The notes under the pieces: model-generated
What the model saw: only the letters and a program-made list of their open reading frames with translations
What the model was told of the DNA's origin: nothing
The model's database searches: none
Origin: a virus
Direction: 5' to 3' (one strand)
Virus record (IMG/VR): IMGVR_UViG_3300021959_000011
Span: 1 to 64,000 of that record
DNA: 64,000 nt
Position numbers and translations under genes: made by a program
In this document: piece after piece, positions 7,674 to 18,700 of the stretch
Numbering within the stretch: the stretch's first letter is position 1
How the letters are laid out: each line of letters starts with the position of its first letter

Positions 7674-10250
7674 TTAAATATCAGTCATTGCCATTACTGA
7701 TACGCGCACATGTCTAGATTCTGTGAGATAAACAGTAAGAGTATTTGAATCAGTTTCCTCTATTGGTACAACATCGTTTGCATACAAGCCGTCATCTCCC
7801 AATACCATACATTGGATTATAAGAAAGTTTGTATTCAAGTTATGCGAAACTGTATGTGTTGTTGCAGTTGCAGTTGATTGATATGTAAATCTTAAATCAT
7901 TAACATCTGTTCTAATTGAACTATCGGAAGAAATTCTCTGTGCCTGTTCTGTCGCTAAATCTGATTCCAAATCTAATACAAGAGATTCTAGAGTATCATA
8001 ACTATCTTTAACTGCAGAATCTAATAATACGTGTGCATTTGCAATACTAGTTGCTGTATCAATATAATTTGTACCAGATGGTGCAGCGTAAGTACCATCG
8101 GTATTTAATCCAGATGCAGTTTCAACTGCGTCTACTTCGGTTTGTAAGGTTGCAATTGCAGTTGTGTTATCACTAATACTAGTAGTGATAGATGAATCAA
8201 GTTTTAAACCATTTGATGATGTTGAAAGTGAACTACCATCTATTCTGATTGCTAGATTTGCACCAGTGGCGACCGAATCTGTCGAACCATCTGCAGTCAA
8301 CATCAAACCACCATCTGCACGTACATCGATACCAATTTCGTCTGAAGGTAATTCTGAAACACCAGCACCAAAGTTTAGAAATAATTCGTTACCACTTTTT
8401 TGAATACCGGCCCCAGCAATAATTTGTCCAGCACCAGAGAATTGTTCAAATGATATTGATGTTGTACCAACTGTAATAGAACCGTCTGTTACAAGTACAT
8501 AACCATTATCTGCATTTAGTGTACCTTCTTCCACAAATGTAAATGTACCAGAAGTTAATACAGAACCAGTATCTGCGTCATCAGATCGGGCCAGAGTTGT
8601 AGTAGATAGTGTATAAGTGTAAATACCATTTTCAGAACCAGTACTTTGGTCTTTAACAAGTACTCTATCACCATCGACTAATGTTACACCATCAATTGAT
8701 GTTACACTTGATAAACTTGTAATATTCGAAGTAGTTGCAACTCTAACAGATTCTTTTACATCTAAACCAGTTGCAACACTATCGACGTATTCTTTGTTCG
8801 CCGCATCTGTCGGGTCGGTAGGATTTGCAACACTAATAATTCTATTGTTGCCCATGTCCAAATTGCCAGACATAGTATCACCAGATTTACTAACTTTAGT
8901 AGTAATACTATCTGTAGTAGTTTTAATTTGAGCATCCAATAAATCGTCTGCATCAGTTAAATCTGTTGCACCAGTAATATAGTTAGAAGATGAATTTGCA
9001 GTATATGCACCATTAGTACCTAATCCGGCGCCAGTCTGTGTTGCGTTAACTTCTGATTGTAAAGAATTTAATGCAGTATCAAGTCTTTCATCTGCATCCT
9101 TTAATGAAGTCGCTGCAGTAAGATAATTTGTACTAGAGTTTGCACTGAAAGTGCCGTCCGTGGCAAGACCTGATCCAGTTTGTGTGACATCTAATTCAGA
9201 TTGTAAATTTGTAATTGCAGTATTGATTGTAACATCTGCATTTGTTCTTGCTGTAATCTCTGCGGATAAATTATCGTTTGTGGTTTTTAATTGTCCGTCC
9301 AAAGTTGCATCTGCGTTTTTTAAAGATGTTGCAGTAGTTAAATAGTTTGTACCAGAATCTGCACTGTAAGTACCACTCGAACCAAGTCCTGCCCCGTTCT
9401 GAGTACTGTCTAATTCATTTTGTACACCTTGTACCGCACTATCTAATAGAAAGTCAGCATTTTTTAAAGATGTTGCAGCAGTAAGATAATTTGTTGTATT
9501 ATCGGCAAGATAAGATCCATCTGTTTCTAGTCCAGCTCCAGTTTCAATATCATCAATTTCTACTTGGACTTCTGCTGGGAATGATGTTGTCTTTAGAGTA
9601 CCAACCATTGTACTTGGATGATTGTCACATACATAATACAAATAATCTGGTGAATCCATCGGCACTTTAAAAATTAATGTACCACTCTCTTTGCCCTGTG
9701 CATTAGTTCCTGTGACAACTGTACCAGCACCGTCATCGTGACTTACACCATCATTGTATTCCGTTGCAGGGTTTGATGCATCCGTAAGAATTCTAAAGGG
9801 ATGTCCAGATGCATTTAAATCTAATTTATATGTAATTCCTGGCTGTAATTTGAGTGTAGGATTATTATCACCGTCTATAACATATGCGCCAGATGTAGTA
9901 GAAACTGCAAAGGTAATGGATGCCTCTACGTTATCTAGTGCGGTTTCTAATGTATCAATCTGGGTTTGCAGAGCCGAGTCTGCATTTGTTCTGTCTGTTA
10001 CTTCTGTGGTAATTGTAGAATTTAAAGTTGCAACTTCTGCTGTTAGTTCATCTAATGAAACGGCCTGATGAACTATAATTGCCCCACCAGAATCGAGAGA
10101 AGAAAATTTGAATACTTTATCCGTAGTATTGTACCACAGTCTGCCAGGTTCAGACGGCGTTGGGTCAGAGGTAAGTTTCTCAATTCGTAAGTTCTCAATA
10201 AACGAATTATCTGCTAACTCTAAACCATGAAATTTTACATATCTAGGCAT
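7674..10250 (-). CDS. Tail fibre protein with cupredoxin-like domain and NYLTxATSLKxAD repeats
   Basis: Encodes 858 aa. The N-terminus (LRIEKLTSDPTPSEPGRLWYNTTDKVFKF, residues 21-50) is the GRLWYNTTD block seen at the base of many phage fibres. Residues 62-112 are a predicted coiled coil. Residues about 112-222 resemble a cupredoxin fold: a GITYKLDLNASGHPFRI strand, a KVPMDSPDYLYYVCDNHPS strand and a closing MVGTL. His150, Cys208, His211 and Met215 match the order of type-1 copper ligands. Residues 237-445 hold four roughly 40-60-residue repeats (GAGLxxxGxY, NYLTxATSLKxAD, LLD) and a fifth near 720-760. Residues 460-600 include a DxANKEYVDS segment, a common joint in phage fibres. The C-terminal 60 residues form a beta-rich HNLNT-type tip. 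Last gene before the strong terminator. Structural role is well supported; copper binding is speculative. Confidence 0.8.
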   Translation of the reverse strand: MPRYVKFHGLELADNSFIENLRIEKLTSDPTPSEPGRLWYNTTDKVFKFSSLDSGGAIIVHQAVSLDELTAEVATLNSTITTEVTDRTNADSALQTQIDTLETALDNVEASITFAVSTTSGAYVIDGDNNPTLKLQPGITYKLDLNASGHPFRILTDASNPATEYNDGVSHDDGAGTVVTGTNAQGKESGTLIFKVPMDSPDYLYYVCDNHPSTMVGTLKTTSFPAEVQVEIDDIETGAGLETDGSYLADNTTNYLTAATSLKNADFLLDSAVQGVQNELDSTQNGAGLGSSGTYSADSGTNYLTTATSLKNADATLDGQLKTTNDNLSAEITARTNADVTINTAITNLQSELDVTQTGSGLATDGTFSANSSTNYLTAATSLKDADERLDTALNSLQSEVNATQTGAGLGTNGAYTANSSSNYITGATDLTDADDLLDAQIKTTTDSITTKVSKSGDTMSGNLDMGNNRIISVANPTDPTDAANKEYVDSVATGLDVKESVRVATTSNITSLSSVTSIDGVTLVDGDRVLVKDQSTGSENGIYTYTLSTTTLARSDDADTGSVLTSGTFTFVEEGTLNADNGYVLVTDGSITVGTTSISFEQFSGAGQIIAGAGIQKSGNELFLNFGAGVSELPSDEIGIDVRADGGLMLTADGSTDSVATGANLAIRIDGSSLSTSSNGLKLDSSITTSISDNTTAIATLQTEVDAVETASGLNTDGTYAAPSGTNYIDTATSIANAHVLLDSAVKDSYDTLESLVLDLESDLATEQAQRISSDSSIRTDVNDLRFTYQSTATATTHTVSHNLNTNFLIIQCMVLGDDGLYANDVVPIEETDSNTLTVYLTESRHVRVSVMAMTDI
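8915..9542 (-). repeat. Coding repeats of the fibre shaft (GAGL...NYL...ATSLKxADxxLD)
   Basis: Four imperfect protein-level repeats inside the 858-aa fibre. Each contains GxGLxxxGxYxAxxxxNYLTxATSLKxADxxLD followed by a helical linker. A diverged fifth copy lies near 8.0-8.12 kb, and a related motif occurs in the 376-aa fibre at 37.5-38.7 kb. Unit lengths vary because linkers differ. Confidence 0.7.
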
Positions 10251-10288
10251 CGTGTCTTACTCCAAGGTTTTTATTTTTTATATACTGA

Positions 10289-10296
10289 TATTTATA
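10289..10296 (-). promoter_or_regulatory. T4-type late promoter octamer TATAAATA
   Basis: Exact TATAAATA on the minus strand in the 63-base gap before the 858-aa fibre gene, 39 bases upstream of its ATG. Confidence 0.72.
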
Positions 10297-10313
10297 ATAT
10301 TTAGTTTCTATGT

Positions 10314-10697
10314 TTAAGTTACTAATGAAGTTCCGTCAAAAAATACGTCCACATAACCACTTATACTTTCTGACAGGTGTACCTTGAAAGAATTTGCATC
10401 TAATGTTTCTACATATGCGTAAAATTGGTCTCCATTGGAATCGAAAAGTTTTTCACTGAATTGTGTTGTGTTTTTATTATGAGTAATTACCCAACTCACC
10501 GAAGGAGTTGAAATATTATATCTTTCAAATTCTATAGTTAAATTTGTCAGACCCAAATTCACACGAGCTGTTGCTGCATCAGTGGCACCTGTACCACCAT
10601 GTGCCAAACCAACCGCTTCACTTGCAGTAAACTCGCCGAGGGCGTAAGAGTCACCCCCAGCGTCTGTAATTACTTTTAATGGTATAACATCAGTCAT
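10314..10697 (-). CDS. Short tail fibre protein with GGTGATDAATAR motif
   Basis: Encodes 127 aa. Residues 20-51 (ALGEFTASEAVGLAHGGTGAT, then ATARVNLGL) contain the GGTGAxxAxxARxNLGL segment widespread at the end of phage tail-fibre shafts. The same block opens the 1062-aa PKD fibre in this window (LGEFTDQDLIGIDMGGTGAS, ATARSNLQL). The C-terminal 75 residues are beta-rich (VSWVITHNKNTTQFSEKLFDSNG, GYVDVFFDG) and resemble the HNLNT-type ends of the 858-aa and 328-aa fibres, so this could be a compact fibre tip or shaft cap. It is transcribed after the 1346-aa gene with an 18-base gap. No enzymatic features. Confidence 0.7.
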   Translation of the reverse strand: MTDVIPLKVITDAGGDSYALGEFTASEAVGLAHGGTGATDAATARVNLGLTNLTIEFERYNISTPSVSWVITHNKNTTQFSEKLFDSNGDQFYAYVETLDANSFKVHLSESISGYVDVFFDGTSLVT

Positions 10698-10715
10698 TAA
10701 CTAATGTCTCTCTTA

Positions 10716-13700
10716 TTATGATGAAAGGTAGGAATTATCAACACCCCACCCGTCAGTTAATAGTAGTACACGCATTCCATTTCCATAACTTTTTGTACTC
10801 ATCATACCTTTGTAAGTTCTAGTCTTATTGGTTAGTCCACTATCACTAAATCTATCACTAGATACTAGTGTATCTTGTCCTACAGAACCACCATCACAGA
10901 ATGCAATCAAATCAATCTCTTTTCCAGTGAATAGATATCTTTGCGAACCAATTCTGTTAGGAAATTGGATAACCAACTGACCATCATCATTCAAGGATAA
11001 TTGTTCTAATGGATTGATTACAGAGTGTGAATCGGTTTCATTAAGACCTGCAAAAACATGTCTATCCCATGGTTTTAATGTATCTTTTTCTCGTACAACA
11101 AACCTACGGAATCTACCCTGTCCTTCCATATCAAATGCAGCAAGTTCCTCTGCAATAACTGGATTAACATAAAAATCCGTAACATAATTTCCTGCTCGGT
11201 CATATAATCCTTGATATGCAACAGAACTTTGTCTCTTATCGATTTCTCTATCTGTAAAGTAAATACCATAATCTGACCAAAGAACTGGTGGTTCGGATGT
11301 TTGATATATGCAATGAACTGGTTGCGTATTAGATGTGAAATCAGGCTCTCCTGTAACAGAATCGACATGTCTTTGAACAACAACCCATGCATTATCATCT
11401 GATTCTGATGATGACGCCTGATCCCTCACTGCAAATGCTATTCCATGATCTGCAATAGTTAAGAAATAACTCATAGGATATGATGGTGCGACATCCGAAA
11501 ATTGTTTTCCACTTCTTCTAAAAAATCCTTTTTGAATACGCATATTACCAGTATTATATGGTGTATCATATATTAATTCTGTACTAGAACCAGTTAAATA
11601 TTGTTCTTCGTATCGATATTCTCCATCTTCAAGTAATCCTTTTGTAACAACCACAGGAGCGGCAGTAGTACCTCTAGTTTCATATGTGATATTTTTAACA
11701 CCTGAACCACTAGTATTATTGGCGAAAATATCCGCAAGTCCAGACGTATCAACCCCTTCTACCTGATCCATTGCAATACCAACCCTACCGGCACTAATAT
11801 TAATTTCTGATTCTACTGCATCATCCAATTGGGCCCTTAGTGTATATGGGTTTATTAAATGTACATTTGATTGTACATATCCACTATATTGTGGTCTTAA
11901 TGCACCAAGAAACCCTGGCTCTCTTATTCTTGCCGGTTTAGTTACATCTACACCTTGTGTTTCGGTAACATCACCATTACTTAGTAATTGATACTTTGTT
12001 GCAATATGTAATTGTAAATATTCAAATTGTCTATCAGATACTAAACGTGGGTCTACAGAATTATTTCCTAATTCGATATGAACCTCGTTAATATATGGTG
12101 ACGCATCTTTGATTTCATACCCTCTAGAAACATTAAGTCTAATTCTCCAAGCCTGATCTCCATCAGTTCCCGATAGTGGTGAACTATTAGATGTTTCTAA
12201 TACAATTGGACCCATTGAATAATCTCTTACGTATTCAAAAGAATCGATATCTAAATTAGAAGTGTTGTACTGGAAATCCGATGCCTTAGTTAATCCCAAA
12301 TCTAAACTACCATGTGTTTGATTTGGATGTCTATATCTCTTATCATAATCAAATGATATTTCTGGACCTGTTGGTCTTTCTGTTTTCACATCCGCCGAGG
12401 TATCACTCAATATTTGTTGATAATATGAGTATGTATAATTTGATGCTGAGCTGTTACCTTGAATTGCAGGGAAAACTTCCCAACCAATATTATTAACTGG
12501 ATTTGCAAAAGTGCCCATATCTCTTGATAATGGGAACGATAACCTAATATTACCAACATTAGATACTGCTGGTTCTTTTGTTGTTTGGAAATTAAAAGTT
12601 AATGGGTCACTTGTGACTAAAGTATTCTCAGTATAAGTCACCGAAGAACCGAACTTTGCCAAATCTGGAACATCTTCTGCAAACAACCCATCGGTTAGAA
12701 CAGTTGGACCATAATGTGCGTAAGGATTAACAAATTTAATACTACCTTGTTCGGTATTTGCGTCCATAGTGCCAGTGGATGGAAATAATCCACCAGTACC
12801 AAACCTAGTCGCGTCAGTTGCAAAAGTGGTTGAAATATTTGCCGCAACGGAATTTTCTATCCATGCAAAGAAGTTTTTACGTGTGGATAGATTGCTGCTA
12901 GTTAGGTTTGCCATAGTCCACCAATCGTGGTTAAATGTAGCAAAAGTGCCAGCGGTGAATCTACCAGCGGTGACCGCAGTTTGATATGCGACAGACTTAG
13001 CATTAAATAACCCCCACCCCTTATCATCGGTGGCAGTACGTTTTTTTGATCTTCTTAAATATGCACTAGAATCTTCTGCATATTCTACGTCGATATAATT
13101 TGTACCAGTTTTTACAAACATATATTGCGAAATATATGGATCTAGTTTCATCTCATTAGCCATAGCAGTTGTTAATGCTAATGCAGTCATAGGAACCTTT
13201 GCTGTGAAAGTTATTGAAAGTTCAATTGGATCAGCAGTCCAAGGTTTTTCGGCAGATTCATCAACCAAATTGGTTAACTTAACCTCGAATGTATCGCCAG
13301 GGTCTGCACCATCAAACCCACTAATAGTATGTTTGTGTACATAACCCTCCATATAGTGGGTTTTGCCACCAACACTGACAGGAGATCTGAACTGGCTCGA
13401 TTGCCCGAAATCTTCATACCACCTCCAGCCGGCGGTGTTAAGTCCAAGTTGATCGGTATTTAAATTTCTATAATTCATTTTAAATCCAGAATTATAGGTT
13501 ACAGTACCGTGTTGGGCGATTTTAGGCTCGGTGATGCCAGAGAAACTTTGGTTTGAACCAGATGGAAATCCAACAGTTGGTGTAGCTCCATACTGTTTTA
13601 CGTAAGGAATTCTGTTTACCGTCATAGTTTGTTCGACAGAATTCTGGTTTGCATAACCTTCCATAATACCAATTCTTGATGGGTCTACACTAAGAGTCAA

Positions 13701-14756
13701 ATAACCAGATAATGGATTTGCAATTGCAGAATTAACAAAACTATTATAAACCTTTTCTAGAAAAGGTTCGACTTCATCACTATCAACCGTAACCGAATCT
13801 AGTGTTGTAATTGAAGCAGAAGTTTTTTGACTTGTACTTGTCAATGTAAACTCGTAAGTGTCTCCATACTGTAATATGCCAGGCTCAGAACTTAACCCAA
13901 TAAAACCTTCCCATTTTGCAGGTTCGGTAACATCGGCTGGGAAAAATTGTTCATCTTTGTATGTTGTAAACCAAAAATGGTGATTAATAACACCACTAGG
14001 TTCTAGTTCTTCTACATAATTTCTTAAATTTCCTTTTGAATCAATGCCACTTGCAACGTCTGGATAAGCAACGACATATCTTGCACTAGTAGTAATAAGT
14101 CTTTTAATTTTTGCAAATTCGTTTCTATAAACTCTTTCTGATATAAAACTTAATCCAAAATAACCTGTCTGTTCATCGGCCTTCTTCTTTCTAGTAGGTA
14201 CATTTGGTAATACTTTCAACCAATTACCGTCTGCATCCTGATTCTGTGGGTTTGGGTTTAAATATGCAAATAACTCGGCGTTTGGTCCTAAGAACTTATC
14301 AAAATATGTTGCATCTTCGCCAGGATACTGTGTTTTAAAAGTGGCGGATTTGGAGCCAGGCAACGATGTTGAAAGATAATCTGCCCAGTGATCGTTGCCA
14401 AATCCAGTATAAGGATCGTCTTGGATTTGTTTAATTTTTAAATCATTATTATCCATTTTCCATTCTGTAAAAGTTCCGTCATATCCTTCTGACGTAACAT
14501 TTCTTAATCCGTGAGCCCCTTCATTAATAATATTTGTATTGGAATCATAATAGTACACAATAATATTATCAATATATCTGGTTAGAGCTGCATCACTAAC
14601 TGTAATTTTTACGACTTCTGGGCCAACATCTATAAAACCATTGTCCATTAAATCTTCTGCTAATTGTGTAATTAATGGTTTATCTGGTTCTCTTCTTCGG
14701 TTCCAACGATACCCATCTAATTGAAAAATATCATTTCTTTGAATAGCTCTACTCAT
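10716..14756 (-). CDS. Large tail structural protein, member A of a four-paralogue family
   Basis: Encodes 1346 aa. The N-terminus (SRAIQRNDIFQLDGYRW) carries the QRN(D/E)I element also seen in the two largest paralogues. The C-terminal 470 residues hold the family motifs in order: a TKYQLLSNGDVT segment, FFRRSGKQFSDVAPSYPMSY, QRHVD (about residue 1129), PVHCIY, FVVREKDTLKPWDRH (about 1222), INPLEQL, GSQRYLF...EIDLIAF and YKGMMSTKSYGNGMR (about 1322). It departs from the others where they read DDYAW (here SDDNAW) and has a unique 800-residue N-terminal and central region rich in strands, including sets of aromatic-glycine turns. The family is not one I recognise. Its place among fibres points to a virion or tail component. 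It is separated from the other three copies by about 11 kb, so it is not a simple recent tandem duplicate. Confidence 0.7.
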   Translation of the reverse strand: MSRAIQRNDIFQLDGYRWNRRREPDKPLITQLAEDLMDNGFIDVGPEVVKITVSDAALTRYIDNIIVYYYDSNTNIINEGAHGLRNVTSEGYDGTFTEWKMDNNDLKIKQIQDDPYTGFGNDHWADYLSTSLPGSKSATFKTQYPGEDATYFDKFLGPNAELFAYLNPNPQNQDADGNWLKVLPNVPTRKKKADEQTGYFGLSFISERVYRNEFAKIKRLITTSARYVVAYPDVASGIDSKGNLRNYVEELEPSGVINHHFWFTTYKDEQFFPADVTEPAKWEGFIGLSSEPGILQYGDTYEFTLTSTSQKTSASITTLDSVTVDSDEVEPFLEKVYNSFVNSAIANPLSGYLTLSVDPSRIGIMEGYANQNSVEQTMTVNRIPYVKQYGATPTVGFPSGSNQSFSGITEPKIAQHGTVTYNSGFKMNYRNLNTDQLGLNTAGWRWYEDFGQSSQFRSPVSVGGKTHYMEGYVHKHTISGFDGADPGDTFEVKLTNLVDESAEKPWTADPIELSITFTAKVPMTALALTTAMANEMKLDPYISQYMFVKTGTNYIDVEYAEDSSAYLRRSKKRTATDDKGWGLFNAKSVAYQTAVTAGRFTAGTFATFNHDWWTMANLTSSNLSTRKNFFAWIENSVAANISTTFATDATRFGTGGLFPSTGTMDANTEQGSIKFVNPYAHYGPTVLTDGLFAEDVPDLAKFGSSVTYTENTLVTSDPLTFNFQTTKEPAVSNVGNIRLSFPLSRDMGTFANPVNNIGWEVFPAIQGNSSASNYTYSYYQQILSDTSADVKTERPTGPEISFDYDKRYRHPNQTHGSLDLGLTKASDFQYNTSNLDIDSFEYVRDYSMGPIVLETSNSSPLSGTDGDQAWRIRLNVSRGYEIKDASPYINEVHIELGNNSVDPRLVSDRQFEYLQLHIATKYQLLSNGDVTETQGVDVTKPARIREPGFLGALRPQYSGYVQSNVHLINPYTLRAQLDDAVESEINISAGRVGIAMDQVEGVDTSGLADIFANNTSGSGVKNITYETRGTTAAPVVVTKGLLEDGEYRYEEQYLTGSSTELIYDTPYNTGNMRIQKGFFRRSGKQFSDVAPSYPMSYFLTIADHGIAFAVRDQASSSESDDNAWVVVQRHVDSVTGEPDFTSNTQPVHCIYQTSEPPVLWSDYGIYFTDREIDKRQSSVAYQGLYDRAGNYVTDFYVNPVIAEELAAFDMEGQGRFRRFVVREKDTLKPWDRHVFAGLNETDSHSVINPLEQLSLNDDGQLVIQFPNRIGSQRYLFTGKEIDLIAFCDGGSVGQDTLVSSDRFSDSGLTNKTRTYKGMMSTKSYGNGMRVLLLTDGWGVDNSYLSS

Positions 14757-14809
14757 TCGTGAACTCCTTAATGCATAAAGTTTTATTAACTAACTTGTTT
14801 TGTTTCTAT

Positions 14810-14817
14810 TATTTATA
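14810..14817 (-). promoter_or_regulatory. T4-type late promoter octamer TATAAATA
   Basis: Exact TATAAATA on the minus strand in the 77-base gap before the 1346-aa gene, 54 bases upstream of its ATG. An AAGGAG ribosome site (TTAAGGAGTTC) follows. Confidence 0.75.
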
Positions 14818-14833
14818 AAAATAAAAATCCTTA

Positions 14834-15778
14834 TTATGTAACCATATCTATATTATCTTGTGTACCATCTGAAAAGAAAAATCTAACATAGGAAGATAAT
14901 ACTTCTGAACCGTCAAATGTTGCAATCAAGTTTAAATCATCTCTTGTACCATCTGAATATTGAAAATGTAAAAATGCGCCGGATGTGCCTGATGCTATTT
15001 GTTGAGGTTCGAATCTTTCTGTTACACTATTATATACAATACCAACTTGTTGTTGACTTTGTACCAAACTATTTATTTGCGATTCAGTATGTCCACCATA
15101 ACTAAAATTTGCCAAGGAATATTGCACACTATTTATAGTTGCTCTATTTCTGTCTACGTCTTGTATTAAATCATCTAAATCTGTGTTTACTCTATCTTCT
15201 AATTCTAATAACTGATTTGAAAGAGAATCAAGTTCAATTTGTGTCTGTCCACCAGACGTACCAAATGTTCCTATATATCTTGCACCAGAAATATAAATTT
15301 TATTTCCAGAAATTCCAGATGGTAGATTATTACCAATAAAATGTAAAATGCCAGATTGATAATCAAAAAACCATTCATCATCATTTCCAGAACCTGCTGC
15401 AAATATTTGATTGCCGGATGTTGGATTTGTAGAACTTGCAGAATCTATATAAACTTTTACTTGATATGTACTACCAAATTCTGGTGGTATCCAATCTGTT
15501 AAATTTGTTTTCCAAGTACGATTTGATGTAGACGTTAAATCCATATCACACTCAACCGTATTTGAATTTAAATATAATTCAACATATGTACTATTTACGG
15601 TTGGAATAATTGCAGGAATTTCTTGAGATTCTGACCAAAGTCTATCTCCACGTAATAATAATGGACTTGGGATAGCTTCGTTAGTTGCGCCCTTTATAGA
15701 ATTTAAGTCTGTCTTGGATGCACCATAACCTAATTTTTTCCAAAGAAAGTCTAATTTTTGATTATCGGGTATTGACAT
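14834..15778 (-). CDS. Virion/tail fibre-associated structural protein
   Basis: Encodes 314 aa. The N-terminus (MSIPDNQKLDFLWKKLGYGASKTD, ending in a RGDRLWSESQEIP block) is of a type I associate with T4-like marine phage structural proteins that sit beside fibre genes; that is recollection, not a search. Residues 55-175 are a beta-sandwich-like stretch containing DEWFFDYQSGILHFIGNN. Residues 183-215 form a predicted coiled coil (LSNQLLELEDRVNTDLDDLIQD). The last 60 residues hold two copies of an FxFSDGTxDxxxxxATxDGSxxxS-type strand (LHFQYSDGTRDDLNL, VRFFFSDGTQDNIDM). The coiled-coil and duplicated tip suggest a trimeric short fibre. It follows the PKD fibre by nine bases. Confidence 0.68.
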   Translation of the reverse strand: MSIPDNQKLDFLWKKLGYGASKTDLNSIKGATNEAIPSPLLLRGDRLWSESQEIPAIIPTVNSTYVELYLNSNTVECDMDLTSTSNRTWKTNLTDWIPPEFGSTYQVKVYIDSASSTNPTSGNQIFAAGSGNDDEWFFDYQSGILHFIGNNLPSGISGNKIYISGARYIGTFGTSGGQTQIELDSLSNQLLELEDRVNTDLDDLIQDVDRNRATINSVQYSLANFSYGGHTESQINSLVQSQQQVGIVYNSVTERFEPQQIASGTSGAFLHFQYSDGTRDDLNLIATFDGSEVLSSYVRFFFSDGTQDNIDMVT

Positions 15779-15787
15779 TTACTTATC

Positions 15788-18700
15788 CTATGTTATACTA
15801 ATAGAGTTAACTGATTGTCCAGAGTTTAATGCAATTCTAACCAATGCAACATTATTAGTTGCGTTAGTCAAATTTTCTGTACCTAAAGTCATAGTATAAG
15901 AACCACTCAATGAAGTATTCGATTGTATTCTATCTCCACCAGTTGACGCACAACCATTACTACCATTACCACCACCTGATGTACTTTCGCCTGGCACACC
16001 AGCGCCAGCATATTGTACACTACAATCCAACCAACCATTTAAACTACTTGCAGTGTCAATTGTAGTGCCCGGCGCTGCAATCCAAACACCAGAAACACCA
16101 CTACTACTTATATTAATATTAAAGTTTGCAGTGATAGTTCTCCTAAACGCAAAAGTAAAATATTGAACACCCGAATCACCACTTCGATCTGGGCCAACTG
16201 GTAAAAATCCACTATAATCATCCAGACTATGTTTCAATACACCAAGTCGAACTGTTGCCTCTTGTGTACCAGATACGCCTGGGTCTGAACTTTCAGAGTA
16301 AAGATTGTTTGTATAAAAATTGATCGTATTATTATATGTAGGAGTATCAGTAATCTCTGATGCAAAATCAAAAATTCTTTTTCCACTATCGTTATAACCA
16401 GACCCTAAACTTGAACTTACAGGAATAGAAAGCTCACTAATACCAGATTGTGATGATGTGTGGACTGCAATTTTTTGATTATTATTTACATAACTACCTG
16501 TACCATTTACGTTGTATGCAACTGCACGTATAGATTCAATTGTTCTAACTCCAGAATTTGTTATATCAATTTCTAAATCCCCAATTGCATATGGAGTACC
16601 AACACCAGTATTTACTAATGGATATCCACTTTGCAACATGGTTGTTGTGCCATCTATTGCAGAATAATTAAAACTCTTGTTATTAATAGATTGACTTGAC
16701 GTGCCTTCATAATTGTTACTGCCAGTCACATATAGCACTTGTGATGTATTTCTGTATGTTTGACCGACCAAATTAGATACCGAAATATCACTCCAAGTTA
16801 ATTTAGAATTGTATGTATAATAAGGAATTCCACTTATATATTTGTAAAATCCAGTTTTTTCTGAAATAGTTCCAGCAGTCAGAGTTGGAGTAGACGTTAG
16901 ATTATCTTTAACAAACTCTATTGAGTTAGTGTTTCCTGTTCCACTGTGCGAAAGTTGATATCTATTTACTCCTACAGGCACTGCAGCTGCAGATTTTTGA
17001 ATTTTTGCCTTAAATCCTTTATATAAATTTGGATAATATATACTATTATTAAAATTACTGTAACTACCACTAGAGTTTAATCCATTATAATCACTTTCAC
17101 TATCAATTTTTAGACTAGTATATGTGCCACTATTATTATTAGAATCCAATACTTTATTTCCGTTGTCTACGCCGTTAACGAGTGCAGTTAATGTACCACT
17201 ATCCGCATTATATGCAAATGATGATATTGAAGTTGATGAAATATTTCCACTTGTAGATGTTGTTCTTTGTACAGAAGAACCTATACTATAAGTAGTACCT
17301 GTTGTATTGTCAGTGAAACCACTCGCAAGTAGTGGGGAAGATCCAGTATTACCACTAAATGAAATACTTTTAGAACTTAGTCCTTGCGGCGCAGATGGAT
17401 TAATATCATATACCTTTAATGACTTTGTTGTTTGTTTTGGAATTACATTAGGGTTTGCTGTACTGTGACTTGAAAGAGTTAATCTTAAAGTGTCTCGCCC
17501 AGAGCCAGTGTGTGTACCAAATCCCCAAGTATGTTGTAATCTATTACCAGTTACCCCACCATCTGCATTATCTGAAGTGATATTTTCAACTGCAGTACCA
17601 TCGCCCCAATCCATTGTATATTCTACATCTGCCATAGTAGTCTGGGTTGATATATTTTCTAAGTATAAACTGTCGCCTTCGATTACATATAAATTATTAC
17701 CAGACAGTTCAGACCCCCCTGTTGCATTTCTATAAAGTCTAAACGCGGCCGCTGGATCTGTTGTATAGATAATAATATAATCTTCTATTGTTGATGAAGC
17801 TTCACTACCAGCACCAGAACCACTTGAATTATATGCACGAACAGTTACTGTATATGGACTATTTGCATTTGATGTATATGTGTGACTTGGAGTAGAGTCT
17901 GTGGTGTTATTTGTATTAGACCCATCCCCCCAATCAATATCATATCTATTTGCAGTACCATCAACTGTCAAATTTAATGTGACATATGTACCTTGTCCAC
18001 CGAAAGTGGGATTTGCAGAAAATGAAACTGACTTAACATATACACCTTTTCTTATGTTGTCAAGAGCTTCATTTAAATCATCAATCACATCCGCAGTTTT
18101 TCTATCAGATTCGATTACCAATGCACCATCACTAAAACTGCCATCAGATGCATTTCCAACGTCTAAATCTGCTGCCGTTTTGGTCTGAAATGCCGCTTCA
18201 AAATCCGAACTATTAAATGATGCGCCAGGAATCCATTTTGAAGTTGTTGGATCCCAAATAATTGCATCACCTTGTATTGGTGCATTAGTTGTTAAATCCA
18301 CATTATCAAAATTAGTTATATCTTGTTTGAATGTTGTAAAATCTGTATCTAATTGATTAAAGTCTAAAACATGATTATCAAAATCATTTCTAAAATCTAA
18401 AGTGTCTCCTAAAGAATCTGCAATCTCTTTCAGTGTGTCAAGTTCTGGAATTACTCCATCAAGTAATTGATCAAATCTTTGTTTGATTAAATATCTAACA
18501 GAACCACTTGTTTGATCGTCATCTTCGAGAATATCTAATCTATCTTCAATATCATCTACATCTACTGTAAGAGTTGCAGTTTTTGTAGGCCCATCATATG
18601 AATATACAATTCTTCCAGTAAATATAAATTTTTCTACTTCGGTTTCATCTACAAATACTCCAGAATTATCAGTACCAGAAACTAATTGAGATTGTCCAAT

